Source: JAAZPG01 sp012797375
GTDB taxonomy: Bacteria; Acidobacteriota; Aminicenantia; Aminicenantales; UBA4085
Assembly: GCA_937868205.1 (NCBI GenBank)
Contig: CALMMC010000091.1
Coordinates: 5,389-69,388, forward strand
Length of the DNA stretch: 64,000 nucleotides
Reading direction: 5' to 3'
Below, piece by piece: positions 33,893 to 46,916 of the stretch (positions are counted from its first letter, which is position 1; every line of letters begins with the position of its first letter). The notes under the pieces are model-generated. The model saw nothing but the letters and a program-made list of their open reading frames with translations. It was not told the origin of the DNA and searched no databases. A program made the position numbers and the translations under genes.

Positions 33893-35296
33893 TCATTTCG
33901 CCGGCGATTTGATCTTGATCTCCGGGGAGAATTCCCAGGCATGGTCCAAGCGGGCCACGCCCTCGTCCCGGATCATCGAGGAAACGAGGAAGGAATACAT
34001 GTTCCGGTGGTAATCATATGGGTATCCGTCGCGCTTATGAGCGGCCAGGTCGAGGTAATAGGTCCCGTTGATCAGGGGAAGCGACTCGATCCGGCAGACG
34101 ACCCGGCCCTCCCCCGAAAAAGCGACGGACTCGAACTCCTCCAGGTGGGTGTTCGTCCCGTAGCACAACACCCCCATGGAGTTGAAAACAGCGAGGCCGA
34201 ACACGAAATCCCTGACCGGCTCGCGGGCGGCGACGGCCATATCGATCACCATCGTGTCGCCGGGACGGAAGACGTGCTTTTCCTCCCCCCGGTCGTTCCG
34301 GAGAACGACCCGCCGGATCTCCACTTCCCGCTTGCCCCAGCGCTGTTCGCGGCGTCCTTCCTCGGCGGCGGCCGGCGGTTCGGCCGCGGAGGCGGGAGCC
34401 TCGGCCGGAGCCGCGGTTACGGCGGCTTCCGCCGCCGGGCTTTGGTCCAAGGCGGGGGCGGCCGGACCTTGCGCGGCCGGCGGGGGGGCCGGAACGGCGA
34501 CGACGGCCGCGGCCGCTTCTTCCTTCCGCTCGCGGAACTCGGCCTCCTGCGCCTCGGTGACGTCCTGCATATAAGCGTCGACGACCCTCTTGGGCTCGTC
34601 GATCATCCGGATCTTTCCGTTCTTCATCCAGGCCACCGTGTTGCAGATCTTGGCCACGGTGGACAGGTCGTGGCTGACGAACAGGATCGTCTTTTTCCGG
34701 CGGCGGAAATCGTCGATCCGGTCGAGACACTTGGGAACGAAGGCCGCGTCGCCGACGGCCAGGACTTCGTCGATGAGCAGGACCTCGGGATTGACGTTGA
34801 TGGCAATGGAGAATCCCAGCCGCATGTACATCCCCGAGGAATAGGTCTTGACCGGGGCCTCGATGAAGTCCTCGAGCTCGGCGAACCGGACGATCTCGTC
34901 GAACTTGCGGGCGATTTCCTTCTTGGACAGCCCGAGCATGATGCCGTTGATATACACGTTTTCCCGCCCGGAGATTTCCGGATGGAACCCGGCGCCCAGC
35001 TCGATCAGGGCCGAAACCTTTCCCGTCACCGAGATCCGCCCGGAGGAGGGCTTGGCGATCCCGGCGACCATCTTAAGGATCGTGCTCTTGCCCGATCCGT
35101 TCTCCCCGATCAGGCCGAAGGTTTGCCCTTTCCCGACGCTGAAGCTGACGTCGTCGACGGCCCGGACAAGCTCGTCCGGCTTGAGCGACCCGAACAAGCT
35201 TCCCTTGACGATGGCGCTCTTGAATGTCTGGAACCGGTGCCGGGAAGAGTATTTCTGGTAGATCCGGCTGACGCGGTCCAGCTCGATGGCGGCCAT
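33893..35296 (-). CDS. wzt: O-antigen ABC transporter ATP-binding protein Wzt
   Basis: 467 residues; the ATG at 35296 overlaps the wzm stop (TGATG). ABC domain about 1-245: Walker A GENGSGKST, the Wzt/TagH-type signature SSGMYMRLGFSIA and Walker B VLLIDEVLAVGD. A linker (about 260-335) extremely rich in Ala, Pro and Glu joins a C-terminal Wzt_C immunoglobulin-like domain (VFRPGDTMVIDMAV, LAVFNSMGVLCYGTNTHLE, YYLDLAAHKRDGYPYDYHRNMYSFLV). In characterised systems this domain recognises the glycan's capped end before export. The presence of Wzt_C implies a defined O-antigen terminus. Confidence 0.95.
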   Translation of the reverse strand: MAAIELDRVSRIYQKYSSRHRFQTFKSAIVKGSLFGSLKPDELVRAVDDVSFSVGKGQTFGLIGENGSGKSTILKMVAGIAKPSSGRISVTGKVSALIELGAGFHPEISGRENVYINGIMLGLSKKEIARKFDEIVRFAELEDFIEAPVKTYSSGMYMRLGFSIAINVNPEVLLIDEVLAVGDAAFVPKCLDRIDDFRRRKKTILFVSHDLSTVAKICNTVAWMKNGKIRMIDEPKRVVDAYMQDVTEAQEAEFRERKEEAAAAVVAVPAPPPAAQGPAAPALDQSPAAEAAVTAAPAEAPASAAEPPAAAEEGRREQRWGKREVEIRRVVLRNDRGEEKHVFRPGDTMVIDMAVAAREPVRDFVFGLAVFNSMGVLCYGTNTHLEEFESVAFSGEGRVVCRIESLPLINGTYYLDLAAHKRDGYPYDYHRNMYSFLVSSMIRDEGVARLDHAWEFSPEIKIKSPAK

Positions 35297-36105
35297 CAGA
35301 CTTCCTCCGGGAAGGAGTCGCGGAGGCGGTCGAAGACCGCGTAGCCGATCACGAACAGGACCAAGGAGACGATCAGCGTGACTCCCAGCCGCTTCCAGTG
35401 GATCATTTGCCCGAAGAAGAGGCAATCGTGGTAGCCCCCGATGATATGGGTCATCGGGTTGAGATCGAGGACGGCCCGGAGGGCCGGCGAGTGCTCCAGC
35501 ATCCCGAGCGAATAGACGATGGGCGTGGAGAAAAACCAGAACGTCAGCAAGTTGCTGAGGATGTCCTTGATGTCCCGGAAGTGAACGGTCAGGGCGGACA
35601 GCAGGAGGCTGAAGCCCAGGGAAAAGACGAACTGGACCAGGAGGACGGCCGGCAGCAGGAGGAGGTAGACCGTCGGCGGCTTGCCGAAAACGAACAGGAA
35701 AATGAGCAGGATCGGCAGGCCGAAGAGGAAGTGGATGAAGTTCGAGGTGACCGAGACGATCGGGAGAACCTCGGCCGGGAAGAGGATCTTCTTGATGAGG
35801 TTGCCGTTGACCATCAGGACGTTGGCCGAATCGTTCAACGATGACGAAAACCACGTCCAGGGCAGGATCCCGGCGAACAAGTACAAGGCATACATCCAGG
35901 GCCCCTCGCCGAGAGTAGGATCGCGCGGCTTGAGGATGAATCCGAAAACGACGGTATAGACGACCATCAGGAGGAACGGGTTGAAGAAAGACCAGAAGAA
36001 GCCCAGGACCGTCCCCCGGTAGCGGGCCTTCAGCTCCCGTCCGACCAGCGTCCGGATGAGAAGCCGGTGCTTGTAAACCTCCTGGAGGTTAGCGATGAGT
36101 TTCAT
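35296..36105 (-). CDS. wzm: O-antigen ABC transporter permease Wzm
   Basis: 269 residues with six hydrophobic segments, ABC-2 membrane family. Typical blocks: LIRTLVGRELKARYRGTVLGFFWSFFNPF (amphipathic gate plus first helix), LFAGILPWTWFSSSLNDSANVLMVNGNLIKKILFPAEVLP, and LNPMTHIIGGYHDCLFF near the C-terminus. With Wzt it moves lipid-linked O-antigen across the inner membrane. The start overlaps the trmN stop by 17 bp and the stop overlaps the wzt start. Confidence 0.95.
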   Translation of the reverse strand: MKLIANLQEVYKHRLLIRTLVGRELKARYRGTVLGFFWSFFNPFLLMVVYTVVFGFILKPRDPTLGEGPWMYALYLFAGILPWTWFSSSLNDSANVLMVNGNLIKKILFPAEVLPIVSVTSNFIHFLFGLPILLIFLFVFGKPPTVYLLLLPAVLLVQFVFSLGFSLLLSALTVHFRDIKDILSNLLTFWFFSTPIVYSLGMLEHSPALRAVLDLNPMTHIIGGYHDCLFFGQMIHWKRLGVTLIVSLVLFVIGYAVFDRLRDSFPEEV

Positions 36106-36844
36106 TCAACGGTCCCTCGAGCATCGCCGCCGCTTCCGGTCCGAATTCTCCGCCCCGGCCGGGATGGAGGACGAGCGGCGGGAGCACGGTCTCCTCCCCC
36201 GAAAAAGCCGCGGCGAACCGGAGCTCGGACAGAAAAAGGTTCGGCTCTTCGCCGGCGCGCGGATGAATCCGCCGGATTACAACCGGCCGCAGGCCGCGGC
36301 TCCGGGCCGCGGCCCGGAATTCCTCCTCGCGGGCGGCCGGGTAAATAAAAAAAGCCCGTCCGTCGTCTTTCAGGAGCTCGGAAACCGCGCGCATGAGCTC
36401 CATAATATCGCACGTTATTTCATGTTTTGCAATCGCCTTCTCCCTGTCCGGGCAGGGAAAGCCGGTCTTTTTCCCATGATACGGGGGATTGGAAACCAGC
36501 ACGTCGAACCGCTTCCCGGGCCGGAAGGTCCGCAGGTCGGCCTCGACGACCTCGATCCTCCCGGACAGGCCGTTTCCGGCGACGTTCCGGCGGGCTATGT
36601 CGGCCAGCCGAGGCTGGATCTCCACCGCCGTGAGGCGGGCAAACGGCTTAAAACCCAGCAAGACGGCGATGACGCCGTTTCCCGTCCCCAGCTCGCAGAC
36701 CTCGTCCCCCGGCCGGAGGCCGGCGAACGCCGCCAAGAGCGGAGCATCCGTGGCGAACCGGTATCCTTTCCTCGGCTGGATCAGGCGGACGCGGCCGCGA
36801 TAAAAATCATCCAGCGTTTCACCGCGCCGCAAGGGGAAATCCAT
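36089..36844 (-). CDS. trmN: tRNA1(Val) (adenine-N6)-methyltransferase, TrmN6/YfiC family
   Basis: 251 residues from the ATG at 36844. Class I methyltransferase: an early YRFATDAPLLAAFAGL block, AdoMet loop CELGTGNGVIAVLL and the catalytic adenine-N6 motif NPPY (LVSNPPYHGKKTG). The family methylates A37 of tRNA-Val in E. coli. Its position between a glycosyltransferase and wzm, overlapping wzm by 17 bp, is probably transcriptional convenience, though a hijacked small-molecule role cannot be excluded. Confidence 0.88.
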   Translation of the reverse strand: MDFPLRRGETLDDFYRGRVRLIQPRKGYRFATDAPLLAAFAGLRPGDEVCELGTGNGVIAVLLGFKPFARLTAVEIQPRLADIARRNVAGNGLSGRIEVVEADLRTFRPGKRFDVLVSNPPYHGKKTGFPCPDREKAIAKHEITCDIMELMRAVSELLKDDGRAFFIYPAAREEEFRAAARSRGLRPVVIRRIHPRAGEEPNLFLSELRFAAAFSGEETVLPPLVLHPGRGGEFGPEAAAMLEGPLNETHR

Positions 36845-36860
36845 CGCCGCTCTCGCCGTC

Positions 36861-38159
36861 TTATTCCGCGGCCGGACCGCCGGGGCCGGCCAGCCGCGCG
36901 AGGATGTCCTCGAAAATCGCCCGGGCTTCCGCCTCGAAGCGCGGGCGGGAAAACCTCCGGGCTTTCTCCCGGGCGGCCCGCCCCAGGGCTTCTCTTTTTC
37001 CCGGATCCCGGAGAAGGAACAACGTCCTCTCCAAGAGGCGGGCCGTGGAGCCGACCAGGAATCCGTTGATTCCATCGTCGACGATCTCCGGGAGTCCGCC
37101 GCCGGAAAAAACGAGCGGGACGACGGCGTTCTGCATGGCTTCCACCGTGGTCATCCCGAAATGCTCCGTTTGGCCGGGATCCTCGCCGTTCAGGCCGCAC
37201 ATGTGCCAGAACAGGGCCGCGTCCCGGTAAAGGGATTTCAACTCGGCCGCGGTGACGTTGACCCGGAGCTCGATCCGGCCGGCCGCTCCGGCGGCCAACT
37301 CCCTCAAGCCGTCCAAATAGGCGTTCCCGGGCCCGCTTCCCCCGGCCAGGACGAACGTCCAGCCGTCCGCCGCCTCCGGCCTTTCCCGGAGAAGCTTCAA
37401 GAAAACCGTGATCATCTCCCTCTGCCTCTTGAATCCCTCCGGTTCGAAGCGGGAGGCGGAAAGGATCAGCTTCTTCTTGGGACCGGCGTCCCCTTCGGCC
37501 TCCATGTCGACGGGCGGATAGAGAAGCCGGTGGGGCGAAAACCCCCATTTTTTTTCGATCCAGGCGGCCGTGTAGCGGCTGTTGCAGACCACCCGGGTGT
37601 ACCGGTCGGCGTAAAAATAAGTCCGCGGCCGCCGTTCCGGGAAATGGCAGATGAACACGGAGACGGGAGCCAGGGGAAAGACCATCTCGTTCATGCTGTT
37701 GTTGACGAAGACGTCATAGCCGCCGCTTTCCCGGCTGAGGCGGTGGAACGGATTTTCATCGGCCCGTCCGACCAAGGCCGGGTCGAGATGGATCAAGTTC
37801 CGCTCGTCGTAGAAGGGAATCGGGACCACTTTGACCGGGCAGCCGGAGAGGTCCAAGCCGTACCATCGCCGGAATTCCTCCGGCCCGACATCGCGGTTGG
37901 CCAGGATCGTGAGGTCGAACATGTCCCGGAGGGCGGCGGCCATGGTCAGCCCGTATTTCTGGGCCCCGCCGATGAAATGAAAGGCATGATCATAGACGGC
38001 CAGGGTCGGTTTCCGGAGGCCGAGAGCCAGTTCCCGCCTCCGAAGGGCGTTGACGGCGGCCTGGATTCCCCGGCTTCGGACGAGTTCGGCCGTTTCGGCG
38101 GCCGGTTCGGCCCCGCCCATCCGCTGATCCATTTTTCCGCTCATCTCCCTTCCGTCCAT
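36861..38159 (-). CDS. Glycosyltransferase family 4
   Basis: 432 residues. GT-B fold: the N-terminal half has HFIGGAQKYGLTMAAAL and VVCNSRYTAAWIEKKWG. The C-terminal half has KKLILSASRFEPEGFKRQREMI, a donor-binding FWHMCGLN, and the GT4 E-x7-E motif EHFGMTTVEAMQNAVVPLVFSGGGLPEIV. The acceptor and donor cannot be read from sequence. The neighbours (trmN-wzm-wzt downstream; coiled-coil protein and GT4-GT9 fusion upstream) place it in O-antigen or LPS assembly. The second Met (MSGK) is an alternative start. Confidence 0.9.
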   Translation of the reverse strand: MDGREMSGKMDQRMGGAEPAAETAELVRSRGIQAAVNALRRRELALGLRKPTLAVYDHAFHFIGGAQKYGLTMAAALRDMFDLTILANRDVGPEEFRRWYGLDLSGCPVKVVPIPFYDERNLIHLDPALVGRADENPFHRLSRESGGYDVFVNNSMNEMVFPLAPVSVFICHFPERRPRTYFYADRYTRVVCNSRYTAAWIEKKWGFSPHRLLYPPVDMEAEGDAGPKKKLILSASRFEPEGFKRQREMITVFLKLLRERPEAADGWTFVLAGGSGPGNAYLDGLRELAAGAAGRIELRVNVTAAELKSLYRDAALFWHMCGLNGEDPGQTEHFGMTTVEAMQNAVVPLVFSGGGLPEIVDDGINGFLVGSTARLLERTLFLLRDPGKREALGRAAREKARRFSRPRFEAEARAIFEDILARLAGPGGPAAE

Positions 38160-38179
38160 GTCCTTCCGAAAGCCGGCGT

Positions 38180-38695
38180 TCAGCCCCGCCCCGGATGTTC
38201 GGGACCGCTCGAACCCGGCTCCGCCGCCCGCAAGTCCTCGAGCTTCGCCCGGAGAAGGACCAGGTCCTCCTCGCAGCCGGCGATTCGCGCTTCCAAGGCT
38301 TTAAACCGCGCCTGCCCCCGGACGTCCCGCACATGCAGGGCCCGCAACAGGTCCAAGATCCGCCGGTTGAACTGGCGCTGTCGCTCCAGGAAGACATTGA
38401 ACTGGGCGAACGTCGTTTCCAGAAGGACCCGTTTCAAGAAAACGATCGGCCGGCCGATGGTTTTCCGATGGGAGGAGACCGCCCGAAGATCCGGCCGGGC
38501 CTCGGCCAGGGCGTCCATCGAGGCCAGGACCTCCTGGAGATGGATCTCGAGCTCCCGATCCGAGTAACCTTCCACAGGCGCGGAAAACTCCCTGTCGATT
38601 TCGCCGCCGAAGAGCTTCCGGATGTCGGCCAGCTCCTCCCGCTTGCGGTCCAGCTCCTCTCTCAGCCGCCGGATTTCCTTCTCAAGCTTGTTCAT
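38180..38695 (-). CDS. Coiled-coil protein of an LPS locus, unknown function
   Basis: 171 residues. It opens with a heptad-rich helix (LEKEIRRLREELDRKREELADIRKLF). A basic middle segment follows (SSHRKTIGRPIVFLKRVLLETTFAQFNVFLERQRQFNRRILDLLRAL), with a second coiled coil near the end. The middle 'SHR..iG..iv..Kr......f....l..Q..FN' pattern is what I associate with helical extensions on methyltransferases and glycosyltransferases in O-antigen clusters; the catalytic domain is missing here. It may scaffold or length-control the neighbouring transferases (inference). Its start overlaps the GT4-GT9 gene's end by 14 bp. Confidence 0.75.
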   Translation of the reverse strand: MNKLEKEIRRLREELDRKREELADIRKLFGGEIDREFSAPVEGYSDRELEIHLQEVLASMDALAEARPDLRAVSSHRKTIGRPIVFLKRVLLETTFAQFNVFLERQRQFNRRILDLLRALHVRDVRGQARFKALEARIAGCEEDLVLLRAKLEDLRAAEPGSSGPEHPGRG

Positions 38696-41276
38696 CTTCG
38701 ACCGCCTTTCCAGAAAGAGATGGGGAGCCCAGCAGGCCCGTCATGATATCCTGAACCTGGGCGACGGAAATGCCCTGGATGCAGCGCGCCTCGGAAAACA
38801 GGCAGTTTTGCGAGCAGGGATTGCACGTCAAACCCAGGTGGACGACCGCGTGGGCCGGCCCCCAAGGCCGGAAGCGGGCGTATTCACCCGGCCCGAACAG
38901 GCCGACGGAAACGACCCCCGCGGCGACCGCGATATGCATCGGGCCGGAGTCGTTGCCGACGAAGTACCGGCAGGATCTCAGGACGGCGGCCATCTCCCGG
39001 ATCGTCGTCTTCCCGGCCAGGTTCACCGTCCCCTCCGGCTTCAATCCGCGCTCGATCTCCGCGGCCAGCGCCGTTTCGGATTTCGCGGCCAGGATCAGGA
39101 TCCGGGCGCCATGGACGTCCTGGAGCCACCGCCCGAGGGCGACGAACCGCTCCGCCGGCCAGCGGCGGAATTCCCAGCGCGCGCCGGGAGCGAAGGCGAT
39201 CACGAGCTCCCCGGAGCCGATCCGATGCCCATCCAGGAGGTTCCGGGCTTTTTGTTCATCGTCGGCGGTCGTCCAAACCTTCAAGGACGCGTCCTCGGAC
39301 CGTCCTCCGAGATGACGGAGGAGATCCGCCTGGTACTCGACCTCATGCTTCTCGGCGCCCCGCGCCGGGCCGTCGGTGATCAGGCCGTTGAGGCCGTTTC
39401 TTCCCGGTTTGGCCGGGGCGTTCGGCGGATTGAGGTAAGCCACCCGCCTCGGGGCGCCGCTGGCGGCCATCAGGATCAGGGAAGCCGCCTGGGGGGCGTC
39501 GTTGTTCCAGCGCAGGGAAACCGCCAAGTCGAAGCGGCGCTTCCGGAACGTCCGGACGGCCAGGGTCAATCCTTTCAACCACCACCGGACGCTTCCGTAA
39601 AAGGCGTCGTTCCAACGAGCGAAGCTCCGGTAGGGAAAAGTCAGGATCTCGTCGACCTCGGGACATTTTTCGATGATATTCAGGCCGCCGGGATGGACGG
39701 CCAGGACGATCTTCGACCGGGGCAGGAGCGTCCGCAGGTTCCGCAGAAACGGCCCGGACAAGACGATATCGCCGAGGTCGGCCAATTGGACGACGAGCAC
39801 TTCCCGCGGCTCGCCGCCGGCCGGCCGGGAGCGCCTCCGGCCGAGCCAGCGATGGATTCCCTTCAGGACCGGAGGAAACGCGAGGAGAGACAGCCGGCAG
39901 GCGGCGATCCGCGCCCCGCCTTTCAGCTTGGCGGCCACCGCCTTCGGCCGAAACAGGCGCCGGATCCGAATGAGTACGCCGCTCCAACGGAGCCAGCGCT
40001 CGGGGCGGCCGGACGCGGACACGGCCTCGCCGCCGGCCGCGTCCTCCTCGTCCCGGGATACGGCCGAAAACGGCCGGGGATCCGCGGCGATCTCCTCCAG
40101 GATCTTTTCGACCGCTTCCACGGTCCGGTCGAGCCTGAACCGCTCCTCGATCGTTTTCCGGGCGTTCCGCCGCAGCATTTCCCGGAGGGCCGGATCGTCC
40201 AGCAGCCGCCGGACGGCCCGGGCGCAGGCTTCCGGATTTTCCGGAGGAACGACCAGGGCGTTGCGGCCGTCCTCAAGGACCTCGGAATTCCCGCCCCGGG
40301 CGGCGGCCACGACCGGAAGGCCGCAAGCCATCGCTTCCAGCAGGGCCGGGGTGATGGATCCCACTCGGGCCGCGGGATGGAGGAACAGGTCGTGGCCGAG
40401 AAGCATGTCCGGCGACGACATGTCCGGGGCATACTCGACAAAGGAAACATCGCCGGCCGCGCCGGCTTGTTCCGCCCGGTCCTGCAGGGACACGAGGATC
40501 TCGGGGAAGCCGGAAAGCGGCCCGGCGACCGTCAGCGTCAAACCGGCCCCGTCCGGATCTCTCTTCAGCAAGCCCAGGGTCCGGACGGCGACGTCGGCGC
40601 CGTCCTCGGGCGTCACCGGCCCGAGAAAAAGCATGCGGGCCGGCCGCGCCCCGGTCGTTTCCTTATAGGCGAAACGGCGGAGATCGACGCCCGGCGGGAC
40701 GACGACCGCCCGGCGGACCGGCTTGCCGACGCGTTCCGTCGCCTCCAGGACATACCGGCTGGTGAAGACGGCCGGAAGCTCGTGGAGAGGACGGGGGAAA
40801 GCGGAAAGGCCGAAGCGGCGGGTGAGAAAGCGGATCGCCCTCCGCCCGCGCGTTCCGCGGGGCTGCTCACGGTACCAGAGGTCCCGTTCCCAAACGGCCA
40901 GGCCGTCGCCGTCGACATAGAGGCAGGAGGCGACTCCTAAGCTTTCAGCCAGAAGCGGCAGCGAAGCCGAAATCCGGGGCAAACCGAAGAAGAGCGCCGC
41001 CGCGGGCCGGAATCCGAGGATGGATTCCCGAAGGGCGGCCTGGTTGGCCAGCTCCTTCCGGAAAACGTCAGACCAGGCGTTCCGGTCGGCCCGGTCGCGG
41101 ACAAGCCGGCGAAGGACGGGCTCCGTCCCAAGGGACGCGCCCGGAAACGTCCCGCCGGCCAGCACGCGGACTTCGTGTCCCCTCCGGGTCAGACCCTCGA
41201 CGAGGCCGCGGCAGGCGAGATCCGCGGAAGTCCGGTCCGCGGGAGGATAGCCGCCGGTCACGACGAGGATGCGCAT
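38682..41276 (-). CDS. Bifunctional glycosyltransferase: GT4 fused to GT9 (heptosyltransferase-like)
   Basis: 864 residues, about the sum of two enzymes. Residues 1-400 are GT4: ILVVTGGYPPADRTSADLACRGLVEGL, ARMLFLGPVTPEDGADV, and the E-x7-E region ITPALLEAMACGLPVVAAARGGNSEVLEDG. After an Arg/Lys-rich linker (about 420-500), residues 505-855 are GT9: VLVVQLADLGDIVLSGPFLRNLR, FAPGARWEFRRWPAERF, NLAGKTTIREMAAVLRSCRYFVGNDSGPMHIAVAAGVVSVGLFGP. A Cys-rich tail follows (CNPCSQNCLFSEARC). The two activities probably add consecutive sugars in LPS core or O-antigen. First gene of the block running to rfaE2. Confidence 0.92.
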   Translation of the reverse strand: MRILVVTGGYPPADRTSADLACRGLVEGLTRRGHEVRVLAGGTFPGASLGTEPVLRRLVRDRADRNAWSDVFRKELANQAALRESILGFRPAAALFFGLPRISASLPLLAESLGVASCLYVDGDGLAVWERDLWYREQPRGTRGRRAIRFLTRRFGLSAFPRPLHELPAVFTSRYVLEATERVGKPVRRAVVVPPGVDLRRFAYKETTGARPARMLFLGPVTPEDGADVAVRTLGLLKRDPDGAGLTLTVAGPLSGFPEILVSLQDRAEQAGAAGDVSFVEYAPDMSSPDMLLGHDLFLHPAARVGSITPALLEAMACGLPVVAAARGGNSEVLEDGRNALVVPPENPEACARAVRRLLDDPALREMLRRNARKTIEERFRLDRTVEAVEKILEEIAADPRPFSAVSRDEEDAAGGEAVSASGRPERWLRWSGVLIRIRRLFRPKAVAAKLKGGARIAACRLSLLAFPPVLKGIHRWLGRRRSRPAGGEPREVLVVQLADLGDIVLSGPFLRNLRTLLPRSKIVLAVHPGGLNIIEKCPEVDEILTFPYRSFARWNDAFYGSVRWWLKGLTLAVRTFRKRRFDLAVSLRWNNDAPQAASLILMAASGAPRRVAYLNPPNAPAKPGRNGLNGLITDGPARGAEKHEVEYQADLLRHLGGRSEDASLKVWTTADDEQKARNLLDGHRIGSGELVIAFAPGARWEFRRWPAERFVALGRWLQDVHGARILILAAKSETALAAEIERGLKPEGTVNLAGKTTIREMAAVLRSCRYFVGNDSGPMHIAVAAGVVSVGLFGPGEYARFRPWGPAHAVVHLGLTCNPCSQNCLFSEARCIQGISVAQVQDIMTGLLGSPSLSGKAVEDEQA

Positions 41277-41299
41277 GCGTCTTCTCTCTTTATCCCGGA

Positions 41300-41347
41300 T
41301 TATTCATAAATATTTTAAAATTCTCATATATCATTTTTTATGAATAA
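41300..41347. repeat. AT-rich inverted repeat
   Basis: TTATTCATAAA (41300-41310) and its exact complement TTTATGAATAA (41337-41347), with a 26-base AT-rich loop. It marks one edge of the hairpin-rich element described at 41348-41640. Confidence 0.6.
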
Positions 41348-41640
41348 GATAGAAATATGAGGATTGACCCTTCGGACGATGCTCAGCTCACCCTGCGAGC
41401 CGAAGCAAGTCCCGCACGAACCTTGTGAGTCGGGGCGAGCCGAAAGGACCGCATCTGCTTCGTTGCGAAGGATTCGCCGTGCGGCCAGCACGGGCTTTGC
41501 CGTCCTCATCCTCGTGGTATCAAGGATGAGGGCAGCGTCACCCTTCACGCCTCGCATCTGCGACTCTCTCGACTCGTGCATAATCCAGGTTATCTCTTTT
41601 TTTTCAAATATATATCATCATTGGATAAATTTTGGCAAAC
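41348..41640. other. Hairpin-rich non-coding element between GT fusion gene and atpC
   Basis: GC-rich body bounded by AT-rich edges. Hairpins seen: CTTCG-ttg-CGAAG (41458-41470), GCGAA-gga-TTCGC (41465-41477, mutually exclusive with the first), CGTGC-ggcca-GCACG (41478-41492), and CCTCATCCT with AGGATGAGG around a 10-base loop (41504-41531). GCGAGCCGAA occurs twice, 40 bp apart (41395, 41435). The 85-codon frame across it on the minus strand looks accidental. It could be a structured RNA, a transcription terminator cluster or a small non-autonomous element. Confidence 0.5.
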
Positions 41641-41655
41641 CGGGCGCGGGCGGGG

Positions 41656-41671
41656 GTTCCCGGGGGGGAAC
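41656..41671 (-). terminator. Weak hairpin downstream of the ATP synthase genes
   Basis: GTTCCC-gggg-GGGAAC, 15 bp after the atpC stop. No U-run follows in the atpC direction, so termination here is only possible. Confidence 0.25.
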
Positions 41672-41685
41672 GCGGGACCTGGAAA

Positions 41686-45793
<4,108 letters not shown>

Positions 45794-45804
<11 letters not shown>

Positions 45805-46348
45805 GGGGCTCCCTTCCGCCGATGATGTCTTTAAGCCGCTGGAGCTCGCCCCGCAACGAGGCGTCATAAACCCGGTTTCCCTTGCGGATGAACAAGCCGC
45901 CGATGAGAGCCGGGTCGAGTCCGTAGGAACAGGAGACCGGGGCCTGCTCCAGGCGGGCGAGCTCCGCCTCCAGCCGGCTCTTTTGTTTCTCGGACAACAG
46001 CACGACCGACCGGACGTCGAACGTCCGGATTCCCCGGAGCTCCTTCCACTTGGCCGGCAGGTTACGGATGATCTCGGGCAGGAGGTCAAGCCGCCGCTGC
46101 CGGACGAGAAGGAGAAGAAACCGCTTCGACTTGTCGTGATAATCGACCCGGGCGAGGATTTCCTTGATGACAGCCGCTTTCTTTGTGGGACGCAGGAACG
46201 GACGGCTCAGCAGGGCGAACAGCCGCTCGTGGCCCTTCACGAGCCCGAGGAAATCCTCCAAGTCCTTCGACACAACCCGGTACTCGGATTCATCCGGGAG
46301 AGCTCCGGCCAAGCCCTCCGTATACCGTTTAATGAGCAGCGGATTCAT
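45794..46348 (-). CDS. atpH: F1 ATP synthase delta subunit
   Basis: 184 residues. N-terminal helical bundle ([32 protein letters not shown]) and the C-terminal OSCP/delta block ([62 protein letters not shown]) are clear. It connects the stator b subunits to the top of F1. It overlaps both neighbours: 20 bp with atpF and 11 bp with atpA. Confidence 0.94.
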
Positions 46349-46916
46349 CGGACATCACCTTCAGCCGGTCGATGGACCGGTCGATCAAGTCGATGTGATC
46401 GGCTTCGGTCAGCCGTTTTTTGAGCCGTTCCTCGGCCAGGCCGGCGGCCAGCTCGGTCGTGTATTCCTTGAGCTCGCGGATGCCGGCCTGAAGCCGGACG
46501 GCCACTTCCTGGGCGGCCAGCGTCCGGATCCGCTCCGCTTCCCGCGAGGCGATATCCCGGATCCGCTCCGTCTCGGCCCGGGCCTCGGCCGCGGCCCGTT
46601 CCTTCAGCCGGGCGGCCTCGTCTTGGAGCTCGGCGACCCTGGTTGCGGCCTCGGTCAGCTTGGCTTCCGCCTCCTCCCGCTCGCGCCGGGCGTCGGCCAG
46701 CAGGTCGCGGACCGTTTCGGCCTTCTTGTCCAGCATCGCCTGGAGGGGCTTCCGCAGAAAATAGAACAACGCCCCGAACAGGACGGCGAAGTTGATGACT
46801 TTCCAGAGAAAATCCAATCCGCCGCCGCTGGCCGCGTGCTCCGCCTCCCCGGCGGCGAAACCGGCCGCCGGGAAGGAGACCAGCAGGAGAACGGCGAGGG
46901 CACGGAAAGCATTCAT
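46329..46916 (-). CDS. atpF: Fo ATP synthase b subunit with N-terminal signal-like segment
   Basis: 195 residues. The sequence begins with a signal-peptide-like hydrophobic stretch (ALAVLLLVSFPAAGFAAGEAEHA), then the true b membrane helix (GLDFLWKVINFAVLFGALFYFLRKPLQAMLDKKAETVRDLL), then a long charged coiled coil. The extra N-terminal segment is known from b subunits of several Gram-negative lineages. It forms the peripheral stalk with the b'-type subunit encoded just upstream (4-bp overlap). Confidence 0.93.
   Translation of the reverse strand: MNAFRALAVLLLVSFPAAGFAAGEAEHAASGGGLDFLWKVINFAVLFGALFYFLRKPLQAMLDKKAETVRDLLADARREREEAEAKLTEAATRVAELQDEAARLKERAAAEARAETERIRDIASREAERIRTLAAQEVAVRLQAGIRELKEYTTELAAGLAEERLKKRLTEADHIDLIDRSIDRLKVMSDESAAH

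Noticed and set aside
41324..41581. An 85-codon minus-strand ORF in the hairpin-rich element
   Set aside because: It runs straight through perfect hairpins, has no ribosome site, and codon choice does not follow the high-GC3 pattern of real genes here.
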